Assembly: GCA_045592985.1 (NCBI GenBank)
Contig: JAZNVU010000046.1
Coordinates: forward strand, 62,001-126,000
Source of the DNA: UMGS172 sp045592985
GTDB taxonomy: Bacteria; Bacillota; Clostridia; Oscillospirales; Acutalibacteraceae
DNA length: 64,000 bases
Reading direction: 5' to 3'
The notes below the pieces were generated by a model that saw only the letters and a list, made by a program, of their open reading frames with translations, did no database searches and was not told the DNA's origin. Positions within the stretch are counted from its first letter, which is position 1; each line of letters starts with the position of its first letter. Position numbers and translations under genes: made by a program. Positions 50,919 through 60,652 of the stretch are shown here, one piece after another.

Positions 50919-51809
50919 ATGAAAAAAAGAATTTTTACAGGATGTGCAACTGCACTTGTAACACCTTTTAACGACGACTGTTCGGTTAACTATCCAAGAC
51001 TCAGAACTCTTATTGAAGAGCAGATTGCAGGCGGTGTTGACGCTCTTGTTATTTGCGGAACCACCGGTGAATCGGCCACTCTTGATAACGATGAACACGT
51101 TAAAGTTCTCGAAGAGGCCGTTCGTGTTGCTGATAAAAGAATTCCTATCATTGCAGGTACCGGAAGCAACGACACCATGTATGCTGCTCAACTTTCTCAG
51201 CACGCTGAATCTATTGGTGTTGACGGTCTTTTGATGGTCACCCCATATTACAACAAAACTTCGCAAAACGGTCTTATTAATCATTACTTCTACGTTGCTG
51301 ACCGTGTAAAGACCCCTATAATTCTTTACAACGTTCCCAGCCGTACAGGTACTGCTATTAAACCCGAGACTTATAAAGAACTTTCAAAGCACGAGAATAT
51401 CGTTGCTGTAAAGGAAGCAAACGGCGACATATCTTCGATTGCTAAAACTATGAGCCTTTGCCAAGGCGACCTTGATTTGTACTCCGGTAACGATGATGAA
51501 ATCGTTCCTATCATGTCTTTAGGCGGTATAGGTGTCATTTCGGTTCTTTCTAACATCTTACCCAAAGAAACTCACGATATTTGTGCCGAGTTCTTAAAAG
51601 GTAATGTGGAGAAAGCACGCGATATGCAACTTAAATATGTAAGCCTTATCAATGCTTTGTTTAGCGATGTTAACCCTATCCCCGTTAAAGAGGCTATGAA
51701 CATGATGGGTCTTGGAATGGGACCTCTCAGAATGCCTTTGGCTCCTATGACCGACAGTGCACGTGAAGTCTTAAGACAAGAACTTATTAAACATAACCTT
51801 ATTAAATAA
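50919..51809 (+). CDS. dapA: 4-hydroxy-tetrahydrodipicolinate synthase
   Basis: Condenses pyruvate with aspartate semialdehyde. The 296-residue TIM barrel shows GCATALVTPFNDDCSVNYPR, ICGTTGESATL, VTPYYNKTSQNGLINHYF, YNVPSRTGT (catalytic Tyr) and the Schiff-base lysine in IVAVKEANGD. AAAGGAG precedes the ATG. It lies 19 bases after asd. Confidence 0.97.
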   Translation: MKKRIFTGCATALVTPFNDDCSVNYPRLRTLIEEQIAGGVDALVICGTTGESATLDNDEHVKVLEEAVRVADKRIPIIAGTGSNDTMYAAQLSQHAESIGVDGLLMVTPYYNKTSQNGLINHYFYVADRVKTPIILYNVPSRTGTAIKPETYKELSKHENIVAVKEANGDISSIAKTMSLCQGDLDLYSGNDDEIVPIMSLGGIGVISVLSNILPKETHDICAEFLKGNVEKARDMQLKYVSLINALFSDVNPIPVKEAMNMMGLGMGPLRMPLAPMTDSAREVLRQELIKHNLIK

Positions 51810-51857
51810 TTCTTTTAAGGGGGTATATACCCCCTTAAATTTTATGGAAGTGTAAAC

Positions 51858-52613
51858 ATGACAGAAATTATTTTAAACGGTTGCAACGGCAAAATGGGTT
51901 TTGCTGTAACCAATTGTGTAAATTCCAGAGAAGACTGTTGCATCACGTCAGGTGTTGACATCAACACTAAACAGAACTTTGACTACCCTGTTTTTGACGA
52001 TATCAACCTTTGTAAAAAAGCCGACGTAATTATAGATTTTTCGCATCCTTCTTGTTTGTCAAAAATACTTGAATACGCTGTAACCACTAAAACACCCATT
52101 GTTGTTGCCACAACAGGTTTATCTGAGGCTGACATAGCAAATATCAAAGAGGCTTCAAAGGCAGTTGCTATTTTCTTTACTTTTAATATGTCACTTGGTG
52201 TGAATTTATTGGTAGAACTTGCCAAAACAACACAAAAGGTTTTAAGTAACGGTTTTGACATTGAAATTGTAGAGCGTCATCACAACCAGAAGATTGATGC
52301 CCCAAGCGGTACTGCAATTATGCTTGCAGATGCATTAAACGATGCTGCAGACGGTAAATATTCATACGAATACAATCGTCAGGCTAAGCGTGAAAAACGC
52401 AATGCAAACGAAATAGGAATACATTCTGTACGTGGTGGTAATATCGTTGGTGACCATGATATTATTTTTGCAGGCACCGACGAAGTTGTTACCCTTTCAC
52501 ATTCGGCATATTCCAAAAATGTTTTTGCAGTAGGTGCTACCAATGCGGCTGTTTTTATAAGCAAACTTGATGCAGGTCTATATAATATGGCGGACCTTGT
52601 TGCAAGCAAATAA
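51858..52613 (+). CDS. dapB: 4-hydroxy-tetrahydrodipicolinate reductase
   Basis: Next lysine/DAP step. The 251 residues include ILNGCNGKMGFAVTN (nucleotide site), VIIDFSHPSC, VVATTGLSEADI, FTFNMSLGVNLLVELA, VERHHNQKIDAPSGTAIML (catalytic His-His/Lys) and IHSVRGGNIVGDHDI. It completes asd-dapA-dapB and ends at a strong terminator. Confidence 0.96.
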   Translation: MTEIILNGCNGKMGFAVTNCVNSREDCCITSGVDINTKQNFDYPVFDDINLCKKADVIIDFSHPSCLSKILEYAVTTKTPIVVATTGLSEADIANIKEASKAVAIFFTFNMSLGVNLLVELAKTTQKVLSNGFDIEIVERHHNQKIDAPSGTAIMLADALNDAADGKYSYEYNRQAKREKRNANEIGIHSVRGGNIVGDHDIIFAGTDEVVTLSHSAYSKNVFAVGATNAAVFISKLDAGLYNMADLVASK

Positions 52614-52621
52614 CTACATAA

Positions 52622-52662
52622 AAAAACAAACTCCCGTGAAATAAATTTCACGGGAGTATTTA
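52622..52662. terminator. Bidirectional terminator between dapB and oadB
   Basis: ACTCCCGTGAAAT (52630-52642) pairs with ATTTCACGGGAGT (52645-52657), with A and T tails on either side. Confidence 0.9.
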
Positions 52663-52673
52663 TTTGCGGTTTT

Positions 52674-53918
52674 TTAGCCGAGGATGTTAAGCAGAACACC
52701 TGCGGCAACAGCCGAACCGATAACGCCGGCAACGTTGGGACCCATGGCATGCATCAAAAGATAATTGTTGGGGTTTTCTTCTCTACCAACCTTTTGAGCA
52801 ACGCGGGCAGCCATCGGTACTGCCGATACACCTGCGGCACCAATAAGCGGGTTGATTTTACCTTTTGTAACGATATACATAACCTTGCCAAACAACACAC
52901 CACCTGCGGTACCGATAGCAAAGGCACAAAGACCCATTGCGATGATCTTCAACGTATCGATAGTTAAGAAGGTGGCACCGTTTGTGGTAGCACCGACAGT
53001 AAGACCTAAGAATATAACAACAATATTCATAAGTTCGTTCTGAGCAGTTTTGCCAAGTCTATCAACAACACCTGACTCCTTAAAGAGGTTGCCTAGCATG
53101 AGCATACCGACAAGAACTGCGGCATCAGGTAACAACAAGGAGACAACGATAGTAACAAGAACGGGGAAAATGATTTTCTCAGTCTTAGAAACGTTGCGCA
53201 ACTGTTCCATTTTAACAGCGCGTTCTTTCTTAGTTGTAAGCAAGCGCATAATAGGAGGCTGAATAATCGGAACAAGCGCCATATAAGAATAAGCAGCAAC
53301 AGCAATAGGTCCTAAAATATTGGGAGCAAGTTTAGAGGTAACAAAAATTGCAGTAGGACCGTCAGCACCGCCAATAATACCTATGGAACCGGCTTCGGCT
53401 GGTGACATTCCAAGCGCCAAAGCGCCAAGGAATGCGGCAAAAATGCCCATCTGAGCAGCAGCACCTAAAAGGAAACTCTTGGGATTAGCAATAAGCGGAC
53501 CAAAGTCGGTCATGGCACCAACACCTAAGAAAATAAGCGGAGGATAAATACCGAGTTTTACGCCTAAGTACAAAATATCAAGAAGACCGCCGTGCTGAAG
53601 CACCTTGCCGGCAAGTATGTGGAAAGCATATCCATCGTAACTCCAATACTCAAATGTCTCTGCAACGCCCTCAACAACCTCAGGAGTAGCCCATATTTCA
53701 GGGTGATAAATGCCTGCATTAGGTAAGTTGGCAAGTAACATACCAAAGGCTATAGGCAAAAGTAAAAGCGGTTCAAACTGAAATTTAGGGTGAATTGCAA
53801 GTACCAAAAGGAAGCATGCAACACCAATCATTACAGCGTTTTTCCAACCTTCTGCAGTAAAAAGAGCAAGAAAACCGGAATCACCTAAAATTCCCAAAAC
53901 AGTATCAAAAATCCCCAT
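52674..53918 (-). CDS. Na+-translocating decarboxylase beta subunit
   Basis: Membrane subunit of 414 residues that couples decarboxylation of a biotin-bound carboxyl group to Na+ export (OadB/MmdB/GcdB family). It has about nine to eleven segments and the highly conserved GSIGIIGGADGPTAIFVTSK, with the key aspartate, plus LPDAAVLVGMLMLGNLFKES and the C-terminal NYLLMHAMGPNVAGVIGSA. It is paired with the gamma subunit gene 20 bases upstream. The alpha carboxyltransferase and biotin carrier are not in the window, so substrate (oxaloacetate, methylmalonyl-CoA or glutaconyl-CoA) is undetermined. Confidence 0.94.
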   Translation of the reverse strand: MGIFDTVLGILGDSGFLALFTAEGWKNAVMIGVACFLLVLAIHPKFQFEPLLLLPIAFGMLLANLPNAGIYHPEIWATPEVVEGVAETFEYWSYDGYAFHILAGKVLQHGGLLDILYLGVKLGIYPPLIFLGVGAMTDFGPLIANPKSFLLGAAAQMGIFAAFLGALALGMSPAEAGSIGIIGGADGPTAIFVTSKLAPNILGPIAVAAYSYMALVPIIQPPIMRLLTTKKERAVKMEQLRNVSKTEKIIFPVLVTIVVSLLLPDAAVLVGMLMLGNLFKESGVVDRLGKTAQNELMNIVVIFLGLTVGATTNGATFLTIDTLKIIAMGLCAFAIGTAGGVLFGKVMYIVTKGKINPLIGAAGVSAVPMAARVAQKVGREENPNNYLLMHAMGPNVAGVIGSAVAAGVLLNILG

Positions 53919-53938
53919 AACAAAAACACCTCAAAACA

Positions 53939-54364
53939 TTAGAAAGGACGCGTATTATTAGCAATACCTGCAGCCTTCCATGCACTTCTAGAAGCAAAAG
54001 CCGGTCTTATAGAACGGATAACAGGTTTTACGCCTGTGCCCTCATACATCATGGCAACTGCGGCTGAAATTGCGGCAATTATCTCATCTTCATCAGAAGC
54101 AGCAACAACTGCCGATTCAACAGCATCCGCTTTTTTCTTATTTTCAACCTTGACAGGTTTCTCTTTCTTTGGTACCGGTTTATCAGTTTTATTTTTATTA
54201 ACTGAGCCTGACATTATGACGCCGAAAACCCAAATAAGAGCAACCAACAAAACAAGCATTGCGAAGACAATAAGCAGCCCACTGATTGTTACTTTACCGG
54301 CATACTCACTAAGATTTCCGGAAACACCTAAATCAGAAACTGAAAGTAATAATATATCGGACAT
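53939..54364 (-). CDS. Na+-pump decarboxylase gamma subunit (OadG family)
   Basis: A 141-residue assembly subunit. One membrane segment (ISGLLIVFAMLVLLVALIWV) is followed by a Lys/Pro-rich linker and the C-terminal DEDEIIAAISAAVAMM segment, then RSIRPAFASRSAWKAAG; this last combination is typical of OadG-like proteins of Clostridia. AAGGGG lies seven bases before the ATG. It precedes the beta subunit gene. Confidence 0.85.
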   Translation of the reverse strand: MSDILLLSVSDLGVSGNLSEYAGKVTISGLLIVFAMLVLLVALIWVFGVIMSGSVNKNKTDKPVPKKEKPVKVENKKKADAVESAVVAASDEDEIIAAISAAVAMMYEGTGVKPVIRSIRPAFASRSAWKAAGIANNTRPF

Positions 54365-54461
54365 CTTTGTACCCCTTAAATTTTGAATATATTAATCAAT
54401 GTTAGTATTATACTACAATCAACAAATAAATTCAACATAAAATTGATTCGATTTTTGATAA

Positions 54462-54508
54462 ATATCATAAACACAACGCCCGAAACAAACTATCGGGCGT
54501 TGTGTTAA
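54462..54508 (-). terminator. Terminator of ackA-galK
   Basis: AACACAACGCCCGA (54471-54484) pairs with TCGGGCGTTGTGTT (54494-54507); the minus-strand tail is short (TTTATGAT), so efficiency is uncertain. Confidence 0.7.
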
Positions 54509-54515
54509 AATTTGA

Positions 54516-55769
54516 TTATTTAATTTCTGTACCGCCAATAGGACGGATATTGAGAACATAGCAAGAGTTATTGCCAAACACAGCACTCATCGTTGCAAGA
54601 TAAGTTTCAACAAGGTCATCCGGCACAAAAGCCTGAATTGTACCTGCGAAACCACCGCCGTGAACGCGGTAAGCACCCCTATCGCCCAATGTTTTTTCAG
54701 CAAGAACCAATGCCAAGGACAAACCTTGTTCAAAAGGATTGGAAGGAGAATAAACATTCTGCAAATATTTAAATGAAGAATTACCCGACTCCTTGGAAAT
54801 ACGCAAAAAGTCATCGAATTTGCCTTCCTTAAGTGCGTTTTTCTCATCAACAGCACGCTTGTTATCATTAAAGAAATGAATCGCGCGAAGAACTGCTCTA
54901 TCCCCTACTTTTTCCCTTAAATCGGCGATTGATGAATAAAACTGGTCAATATCTACATCTCTGAGAAACTGTTTGCCAAAATATTCGGAAACTTTTTTAC
55001 ACTCAATGGTAATATCGGCATAATCCTGGGTCAAATCAGCGTGGTTGCCTCCGGTATTAACAATAACCAATTTATGAGAATGTGCGGCAATATCAAAAGA
55101 AACTTTTTCAATTACAGGATTTGATGGGTCATTAAAATCAATACCGACAAATCCTCCAACCGAACTTGCCATCTGGTCCATAAGACCACAAGGTTTACCA
55201 AAATACATATTCTCGGCTCTCTGTGCGATTTTGGCAATCTCAACAGGGTCAACCTTACCATCGTTATAAAGTCCACTCAAAATGTTGCCGATAAGCACTT
55301 CGAAAGCGGCAGACGATGAAAGACCGGAGCCTTTAAGAACGTTAGAGGTCGTATACGCAACAAAACCGCCTATATTATAGCCGTCTTTTTTAAACTCAGC
55401 ACACATACCACGAATAAGTGAAATAGCCATGCCAAATTCTTTTTCGTTAATCTCAAGGTCGGCTACATTGAAAACATCCTCATCGTAGCCTTCAGACTTG
55501 ACTCGTACAGTTCCATCAGAGGTAGGTGCAACAACGGCAATAACATCAAGATTAACACTTCCTGCCAAAACGCAACCGTGCTGATGGTCGGTATGGTTAC
55601 CACCAACCTCAGTACGACCGGGAGCAGAGAAAAGTCGCACTTCATTTTCACCGTAAAGTTCGCAGAATTTATCTACAGCCGCAGAATACCTGCTTTTGGC
55701 AAACTCTGCATCACCATATAAAGTAGTAAAAATACTGTCAAATTTACCGTTCAAAATATTATTTTTCAT
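54516..55769 (-). CDS. galK: Galactokinase
   Basis: GHMP kinase of 417 residues that phosphorylates galactose. LFSAPGRTEVGGNHTDHQHG is the galactokinase signature, VLKGSGLSSSAAFEVLIG the ATP-binding GLSSS motif, and GAYRVHGGGFAGTIQAF the third GHMP motif. galT and galE are not next to it; instead it follows ackA by 14 bases. It could use galactose freed by the GH2 enzyme at 7.4-9.7 kb. Confidence 0.94.
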   Translation of the reverse strand: MKNNILNGKFDSIFTTLYGDAEFAKSRYSAAVDKFCELYGENEVRLFSAPGRTEVGGNHTDHQHGCVLAGSVNLDVIAVVAPTSDGTVRVKSEGYDEDVFNVADLEINEKEFGMAISLIRGMCAEFKKDGYNIGGFVAYTTSNVLKGSGLSSSAAFEVLIGNILSGLYNDGKVDPVEIAKIAQRAENMYFGKPCGLMDQMASSVGGFVGIDFNDPSNPVIEKVSFDIAAHSHKLVIVNTGGNHADLTQDYADITIECKKVSEYFGKQFLRDVDIDQFYSSIADLREKVGDRAVLRAIHFFNDNKRAVDEKNALKEGKFDDFLRISKESGNSSFKYLQNVYSPSNPFEQGLSLALVLAEKTLGDRGAYRVHGGGFAGTIQAFVPDDLVETYLATMSAVFGNNSCYVLNIRPIGGTEIK

Positions 55770-55783
55770 ATATACCTCGAAAA

Positions 55784-56995
55784 TTATTTTTTGAGTCCCT
55801 CAACAATAGCAAGGGTATCCTTAGCAATAGCAAGTTCCTCATTGGTAGGAATTACATATACCTTAACAGAAGAATCGGGAGTAGAAATCTCAACCTCTTC
55901 ACCGCGAATCTTGTTCTTCTCTTCGTCTATCTTGATACCCATATACGAGAAATGCTTACATACTTCGGTACGAAGTGTCGGGTCATTTTCGCCGATACCA
56001 GCGGTAAATACGATGGCGTCTGCACCATCCATAGCAGCAATATAAGAACCAACGAACTTTGCAATTTGGTATCTCTGAATATCGTTTGCCAATGCTGCTC
56101 TGTGGTTGCCTTCGGCCGCTGCAGCAGAAACGTCACGGTTGTCGCTAGAAACACCAGAAATACCGAGCAAACCTGATTTTTTATTACAGATATCAGAAAG
56201 TTGGTCGGGAGTAAGGTTTTCTTTGTTAGCGATATAGGTAAGTGCAGAGGGGTCTACACCGCCTGAACGTGTACCCATAATAAATCCATCAAGAGGAGTG
56301 AATCCCATAGAAGTATCAATACACTCTCCACCCTTAACAGCAGTAATGGATGCACCGTTACCGATATGACAGGTAACGATTTTAAGGTCTTTATCGCCTT
56401 CTCTTCCCATAATAGCAGCACAACGCTCGCTTACGTATTTATGTGAAGTACCGTGTGCACCGTAACGACGAACAGCATACTTCTCATAGTACTCGTAAGG
56501 AAGACCGAAAATATAAGCCTTTTCGGGCATAGTCTGGTGGAAAGCAGTATCAAATACAACGACCTGAGGAACATCTTTACCAAAGGTTTTGGTACATGCA
56601 ACAATACCAAGGTAATGAGGATGGTTATGAAGAGGTGCAAGTTCTTTCAGTTCTTCAACCTTCAAAGCAACCTCATCGTCAACAAGGCAAGATTTATCAA
56701 AATAAGTACCGCCGTGAACAACGCGGTGACCGATAGCACCGATTTCCTCGGGAGAACTTATAACCTTAGCATCACTTTCAGCCAATGCATACATAAGAGT
56801 CTCAAAAGCCTCAGAATGGGTAGGCATTTTAACCTCAGCTATGTACTCTCTGCCATCAAAAGCCTTATGCTTAACATTACTGTCATCAAGGCCAATCTTA
56901 TCACAAAGACCTTTTGCGATAACTTGCTCGTTATCCATATCAATAAGTTGATATTTGAGAGACGAACTACCTGCGTTTACTACGAGAATTTTCAT
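55784..56995 (-). CDS. ackA: Acetate kinase
   Basis: Converts acetyl phosphate and ADP to acetate and ATP. The 403 residues begin MKILVVNAGSSSLKYQLID; VVFDTAFHQTMP, YGAHGTSHKYVSER and CHIGNGASITAVKGG plus FTAGIGENDPTLR complete the ASKHA kinase core. AGGAGGA precedes ATG 56995. pta is not in the window. It heads an operon with galK and is divergent from tmcAL, itself an acetate-using enzyme. Confidence 0.97.
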   Translation of the reverse strand: MKILVVNAGSSSLKYQLIDMDNEQVIAKGLCDKIGLDDSNVKHKAFDGREYIAEVKMPTHSEAFETLMYALAESDAKVISSPEEIGAIGHRVVHGGTYFDKSCLVDDEVALKVEELKELAPLHNHPHYLGIVACTKTFGKDVPQVVVFDTAFHQTMPEKAYIFGLPYEYYEKYAVRRYGAHGTSHKYVSERCAAIMGREGDKDLKIVTCHIGNGASITAVKGGECIDTSMGFTPLDGFIMGTRSGGVDPSALTYIANKENLTPDQLSDICNKKSGLLGISGVSSDNRDVSAAAAEGNHRAALANDIQRYQIAKFVGSYIAAMDGADAIVFTAGIGENDPTLRTEVCKHFSYMGIKIDEEKNKIRGEEVEISTPDSSVKVYVIPTNEELAIAKDTLAIVEGLKK

Positions 56996-57133
56996 TTTTC
57001 TTCCTCCTAAAGGCACTTCTTGTATTGCAATTCGCGCCGAATTAAAGTAAAATAGTAATAAATACTTTACAAAACAATATAATACTATAATATTTGAAAA
57101 TTTGCAAGTGATTATTGAAAGAAAGTGACGTTA

Positions 57134-58309
57134 ATGAAAACAACTGCCGTTATATCCGAATTCAACCCATTTCACAATGGTCATAAATACATTGCTGACA
57201 AGGCACGCCAAAATGGTGCTAACTGCGTTATTGCCATAATGAGTGGTAACTGGGTACAGCGTGGTGACACTGCAGTTATTTCAAAATTTGCACGAACCGA
57301 GCAAGCATTAAGAAACGGTTTTGACCTTGTTGCCGAAATACCCACATACTGGGCAATGGCAACGGCGCAAAAGTTTGCAGCAGGAGCCGTTTACATTGCC
57401 GAAAACTTAGGGGTGGACACGCTTTGCTTCGGCAGTGAATGTGGTGATATAACCCGAATAATGCAGACAGTCTATTGCGTTCGTTCTAAAGAGTTTGAGT
57501 TAAAAGTAAAATCACATCTCTCAGAAGGCACACCGCTTGCCAAAGCAAGAGAACTATCAGTAGAGGAACTTTTCGGAAACGGTGAATTATTACGAAACCC
57601 TAACGATACTCTTGCCATTGAATATATCAACGCCGCCAAAGACCTTAACTCAAAGATGCGATTTGAGGCTGTTAAAAGAATTGCCGTCGGGCACAATGAC
57701 ATTTTAAAATCAGACGGTTATTGCTCGGCAAGTACTCTTCGTGAAATGATTAGAAGCGGTAATATTGACGAGGCAGAAAGTTATATGCCCCATTCTGCTT
57801 TTGATATTTTACTTGACCAATATGAAAAAGGCAAGATATCGGATATTAATTTGCTTGAAAAAGCCATAATTGCCTTTCTTAGAACATCCTCACCCGAAAT
57901 ATTAGCCAAAACACCCGACACAAGTGAAGGAATTGAACACAGAATTTTCAATGCAGCATCTATGAGTTCAAATTTTGCAGAACTTTTAGAAACCGCAGGA
58001 ACAAAGCGCTACACTAACGCAAGACTGCGCCGACTTATATTAGCAGCTTATCTTAAGGAAAGTAAGGATACAATACCTGCCAAAGTGCCGTATATACGCG
58101 TATTAGGATGTAATGAAACCGGTGCAATTATGCTTCAAAACTCAAGAGAAATCAGCAAAATTCCCATTGTTATGAGGTCTGCAACCTTAAAATCAACACC
58201 CGCGTTTGATTTTGAGACAAAAGCCACAGATATCTATTCCCTTTCACAGCTCGTGCCTGACAACAGTGGCAGCGAATTTACCAACGGTGTGATAACTATC
58301 AAACGTTGA
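57134..58309 (+). CDS. tmcAL: tRNA(Met) cytidine acetate ligase
   Basis: Predicted to make N4-acetylcytidine at the wobble base of elongator tRNA-Met from acetate and ATP. The 391 residues start TTAVISEFNPFHNGHKYI, the nucleotidyltransferase HxGH-type motif, followed by MSGNWVQRGDTAVISKFAR, VAEIPTYWAMATAQKFA and the late GCNETGAIMLQNSREISKIP. The ATG at 57134 is preferred over the GTG at 57125. The 3' end overlaps uvrC on the opposite strand by 11 bases. Confidence 0.93.
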   Translation: MKTTAVISEFNPFHNGHKYIADKARQNGANCVIAIMSGNWVQRGDTAVISKFARTEQALRNGFDLVAEIPTYWAMATAQKFAAGAVYIAENLGVDTLCFGSECGDITRIMQTVYCVRSKEFELKVKSHLSEGTPLAKARELSVEELFGNGELLRNPNDTLAIEYINAAKDLNSKMRFEAVKRIAVGHNDILKSDGYCSASTLREMIRSGNIDEAESYMPHSAFDILLDQYEKGKISDINLLEKAIIAFLRTSSPEILAKTPDTSEGIEHRIFNAASMSSNFAELLETAGTKRYTNARLRRLILAAYLKESKDTIPAKVPYIRVLGCNETGAIMLQNSREISKIPIVMRSATLKSTPAFDFETKATDIYSLSQLVPDNSGSEFTNGVITIKR

Positions 58310-60125
58310 AGTATTTAATTATATTATCTGCAGTTTTTTCAGGAATACCCACACTCATCAGTTCTTCTTTAGTTACATTCTGAATTTTAGCGAGACTCTT
58401 GAATTTATTTAACAAGAGTTTCGCTCTTTTTTCACCCACACCCTCTATTTCGGTAAGTTTGAGTTGCAATGTGTTCATTCCTCTTGACTTGCGATGGTAT
58501 CCGATAGCAAATCTGTGAACTTCTTCTTGAATGTTTGATACAAGAGTATAAACACTTCGGTTGGCTTTAATGGCAATTTCACCGCCGGACGAAGTAACCG
58601 CCCTGGTTTTATGCTTTGAGTCTTTAACCATACCAAACACAGGCACATCAATATCAAGTCGGTTTAAAACCTCGGTTACGGCCAACAGTTGACCTTTACC
58701 GCCGTCAAGCAAAATTAAATCAGGTAATCTACCGAAACCGTCATTGGTTTCGGCTTTTTTATATTCTAAAAATCTTCGTTCAATAACCTCAGCCATTGAA
58801 CGGAAGTCGTCCTGACCTGAAAAACTTTTAATTTTGAACTTTTTATAATCCTGTTTATATGGTTTACCGTCTTTAAACACAACCATACCCGCAACATTAT
58901 CCTCGCCTGCGGTGTTGGAAATATCGTATGACTCGATAAATTTTGGCGGTTTAGATAAACCTAAAAGCCTTGCAAGTTCATCAAGCCCTGCGGTTTGACC
59001 GATGTGTCTTCCCAAATGCTGAGCAAGACGCTCGGACGCATTATTTCGGCACATGGTTACAAGATGCTCCTGTTCACCACGTTCGGGAATATGAACAGTC
59101 ACATTGGTCCCGCGTTTTTCACTAAGCCATTGTTCAATAAGTTCCCTATCCTCTACCTCACCGTCAACCGTAACTCTCGGCGGTATATTTTCACGCAAGG
59201 TATAGTACCTTCTCAAAAATTCACCTCTCGATGATGCCAAATCATCAACTGCATCAATAAGAAACTCCTCGCGGTCGGAAAGTTTACCATCAACAAAAAC
59301 AAAAACTTCAAAACATGCGGCTTCAGGAGTGACAGCAAGAGCAATGATATCTTGTCTTTTATAAGTAGAACTGTAAATCTTTTGGCGGTCTCTGATTTTT
59401 TCAACCGCAGTAATACGGTCACGAAGTTTAGCTGCCTTTTCAAATTCAAGGTTTTCGGCAGCCTCGTCCATCTCATCGCGCATGGCTGAAACCGACTTGG
59501 CAACGTCACCCTTTAAAAACTCAACTGCTTGTTTAACCGTTTCGCGGTATTCGGCAGCCGATATTTTACCGCTACACGGTGCCGAGCAATTTTTTATATG
59601 GAAATTAAGGCAAGGACGCGATTTTCGGTCGATACATTGAGGAAACAGTTTATTACAATGCGGCAAACAGAAGATTTTTTTTACCTCGTCAATGGTCTGC
59701 TTCACAACAAACCCCGAAACGTAAGGTCCCAAATACTCGGCATTTTTATCATCGGTATCAAAAGAAGCCGAAATTGTCGGCCACTCACCTTTTGTGACCT
59801 TAATATAATGATAACCCTTGTCGTCTTTCAACAAAATATTATATTTAGGCTGATACTGCTTTATAAGCGAACATTCAAGCACCAAAGCCTCAAACTCGCT
59901 GTCACAGATTATATATTCAAAATCATGCACGTTGGAGACCATTCTTCTGACTTTTTCGCTATGCTGATTTCCGCTACCAAAATACTGTGAAACTCTGTTC
60001 TTGAGCTTTTTAGCCTTGCCGACATAGATAATTTCGCCCGATTTTGCGTGCATAATATAAACACCGGGCAAAAGCGGCAATTTCATCGACTTTTCGCGTA
60101 ATGCTTTTAACTTCTCGTCGGTCAT
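58299..60125 (-). CDS. uvrC: Excinuclease ABC subunit C
   Basis: Makes the dual incisions in nucleotide excision repair. The 608 residues contain the N-terminal GIY-YIG nuclease (LPLLPGVYIMHAKSGEIIYV; KAKKLKNRVSQYF), the UVR segment for UvrB (AMRDEMDEAAENLEFEKAAK), the RNase-H-like endonuclease half (IESYDISNTAGEDNVAGMVV; LPDLILLDGGKGQLLAV) and a C-terminal helix-hairpin-helix (LTEIEGVGEKRAKLLLNKFK). A cysteine cluster (CLPHCNKLFPQC...CLNFHIKNCSAPC) is present at about 150-190, as in most UvrC. Confidence 0.97.
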   Translation of the reverse strand: MTDEKLKALREKSMKLPLLPGVYIMHAKSGEIIYVGKAKKLKNRVSQYFGSGNQHSEKVRRMVSNVHDFEYIICDSEFEALVLECSLIKQYQPKYNILLKDDKGYHYIKVTKGEWPTISASFDTDDKNAEYLGPYVSGFVVKQTIDEVKKIFCLPHCNKLFPQCIDRKSRPCLNFHIKNCSAPCSGKISAAEYRETVKQAVEFLKGDVAKSVSAMRDEMDEAAENLEFEKAAKLRDRITAVEKIRDRQKIYSSTYKRQDIIALAVTPEAACFEVFVFVDGKLSDREEFLIDAVDDLASSRGEFLRRYYTLRENIPPRVTVDGEVEDRELIEQWLSEKRGTNVTVHIPERGEQEHLVTMCRNNASERLAQHLGRHIGQTAGLDELARLLGLSKPPKFIESYDISNTAGEDNVAGMVVFKDGKPYKQDYKKFKIKSFSGQDDFRSMAEVIERRFLEYKKAETNDGFGRLPDLILLDGGKGQLLAVTEVLNRLDIDVPVFGMVKDSKHKTRAVTSSGGEIAIKANRSVYTLVSNIQEEVHRFAIGYHRKSRGMNTLQLKLTEIEGVGEKRAKLLLNKFKSLAKIQNVTKEELMSVGIPEKTADNIIKYFNV

Positions 60126-60157
60126 AACGGTCTCCTTTCTTTAAATTTTAAATAAAA

Positions 60158-60652
60158 CTATTTGGATAGATGATAGCCAATTCTCGGTGATTTACCCTCC
60201 CAATCGGCATAAACATAAATAGTACCGCAAGGCTTAAAGCCAAGACGTGACAATGCGTTTTGCATGGCGATGTTATTCTCGTGAGTGTCTATTCTTATAT
60301 TATTACAAAATTGTGTTGTGTAATCGACAGCCATTTTTAAAACGCCTTTAACACGGCCAGAAGATGCAATCCTATGGATAACGTAATACGGTTTATCGTT
60401 AAGCCACTTACCCTCAATTTCAAGGTAGGTTTCATCAGGACCGGATTCCATAAGAAAAACACCCTCACAAACACCGTCTTGTTCGACAACGTAAAGTCGA
60501 CCAAGCAAAATATCCTCTTCAAGTAAATGTTTATATGGATATTCAGTACCCCATTGTGTAGGATTACCGTTTTGAGCCATGGTTTTGCGTGCGTTAGAAT
60601 AAATATCTAAAATTGCAGACAAATCTTCCATTTCCGCTTTGCGAATTTGCAT
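60158..60652 (-). CDS. GNAT family N-acetyltransferase
   Basis: A 164-residue acetyltransferase-like protein. QIRKAEMEDLSAILDIYSNA is the usual first strand-helix; the acetyl-CoA region is degenerate (HRIASSGRVKGVLKMAVDYT rather than a clean Q/RxxGxG/A), followed by IRIDTHENNIAMQNALSRLG. The substrate is unknown. Its ATG overlaps the GDPD stop by one base. Confidence 0.82.
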   Translation of the reverse strand: MQIRKAEMEDLSAILDIYSNARKTMAQNGNPTQWGTEYPYKHLLEEDILLGRLYVVEQDGVCEGVFLMESGPDETYLEIEGKWLNDKPYYVIHRIASSGRVKGVLKMAVDYTTQFCNNIRIDTHENNIAMQNALSRLGFKPCGTIYVYADWEGKSPRIGYHLSK

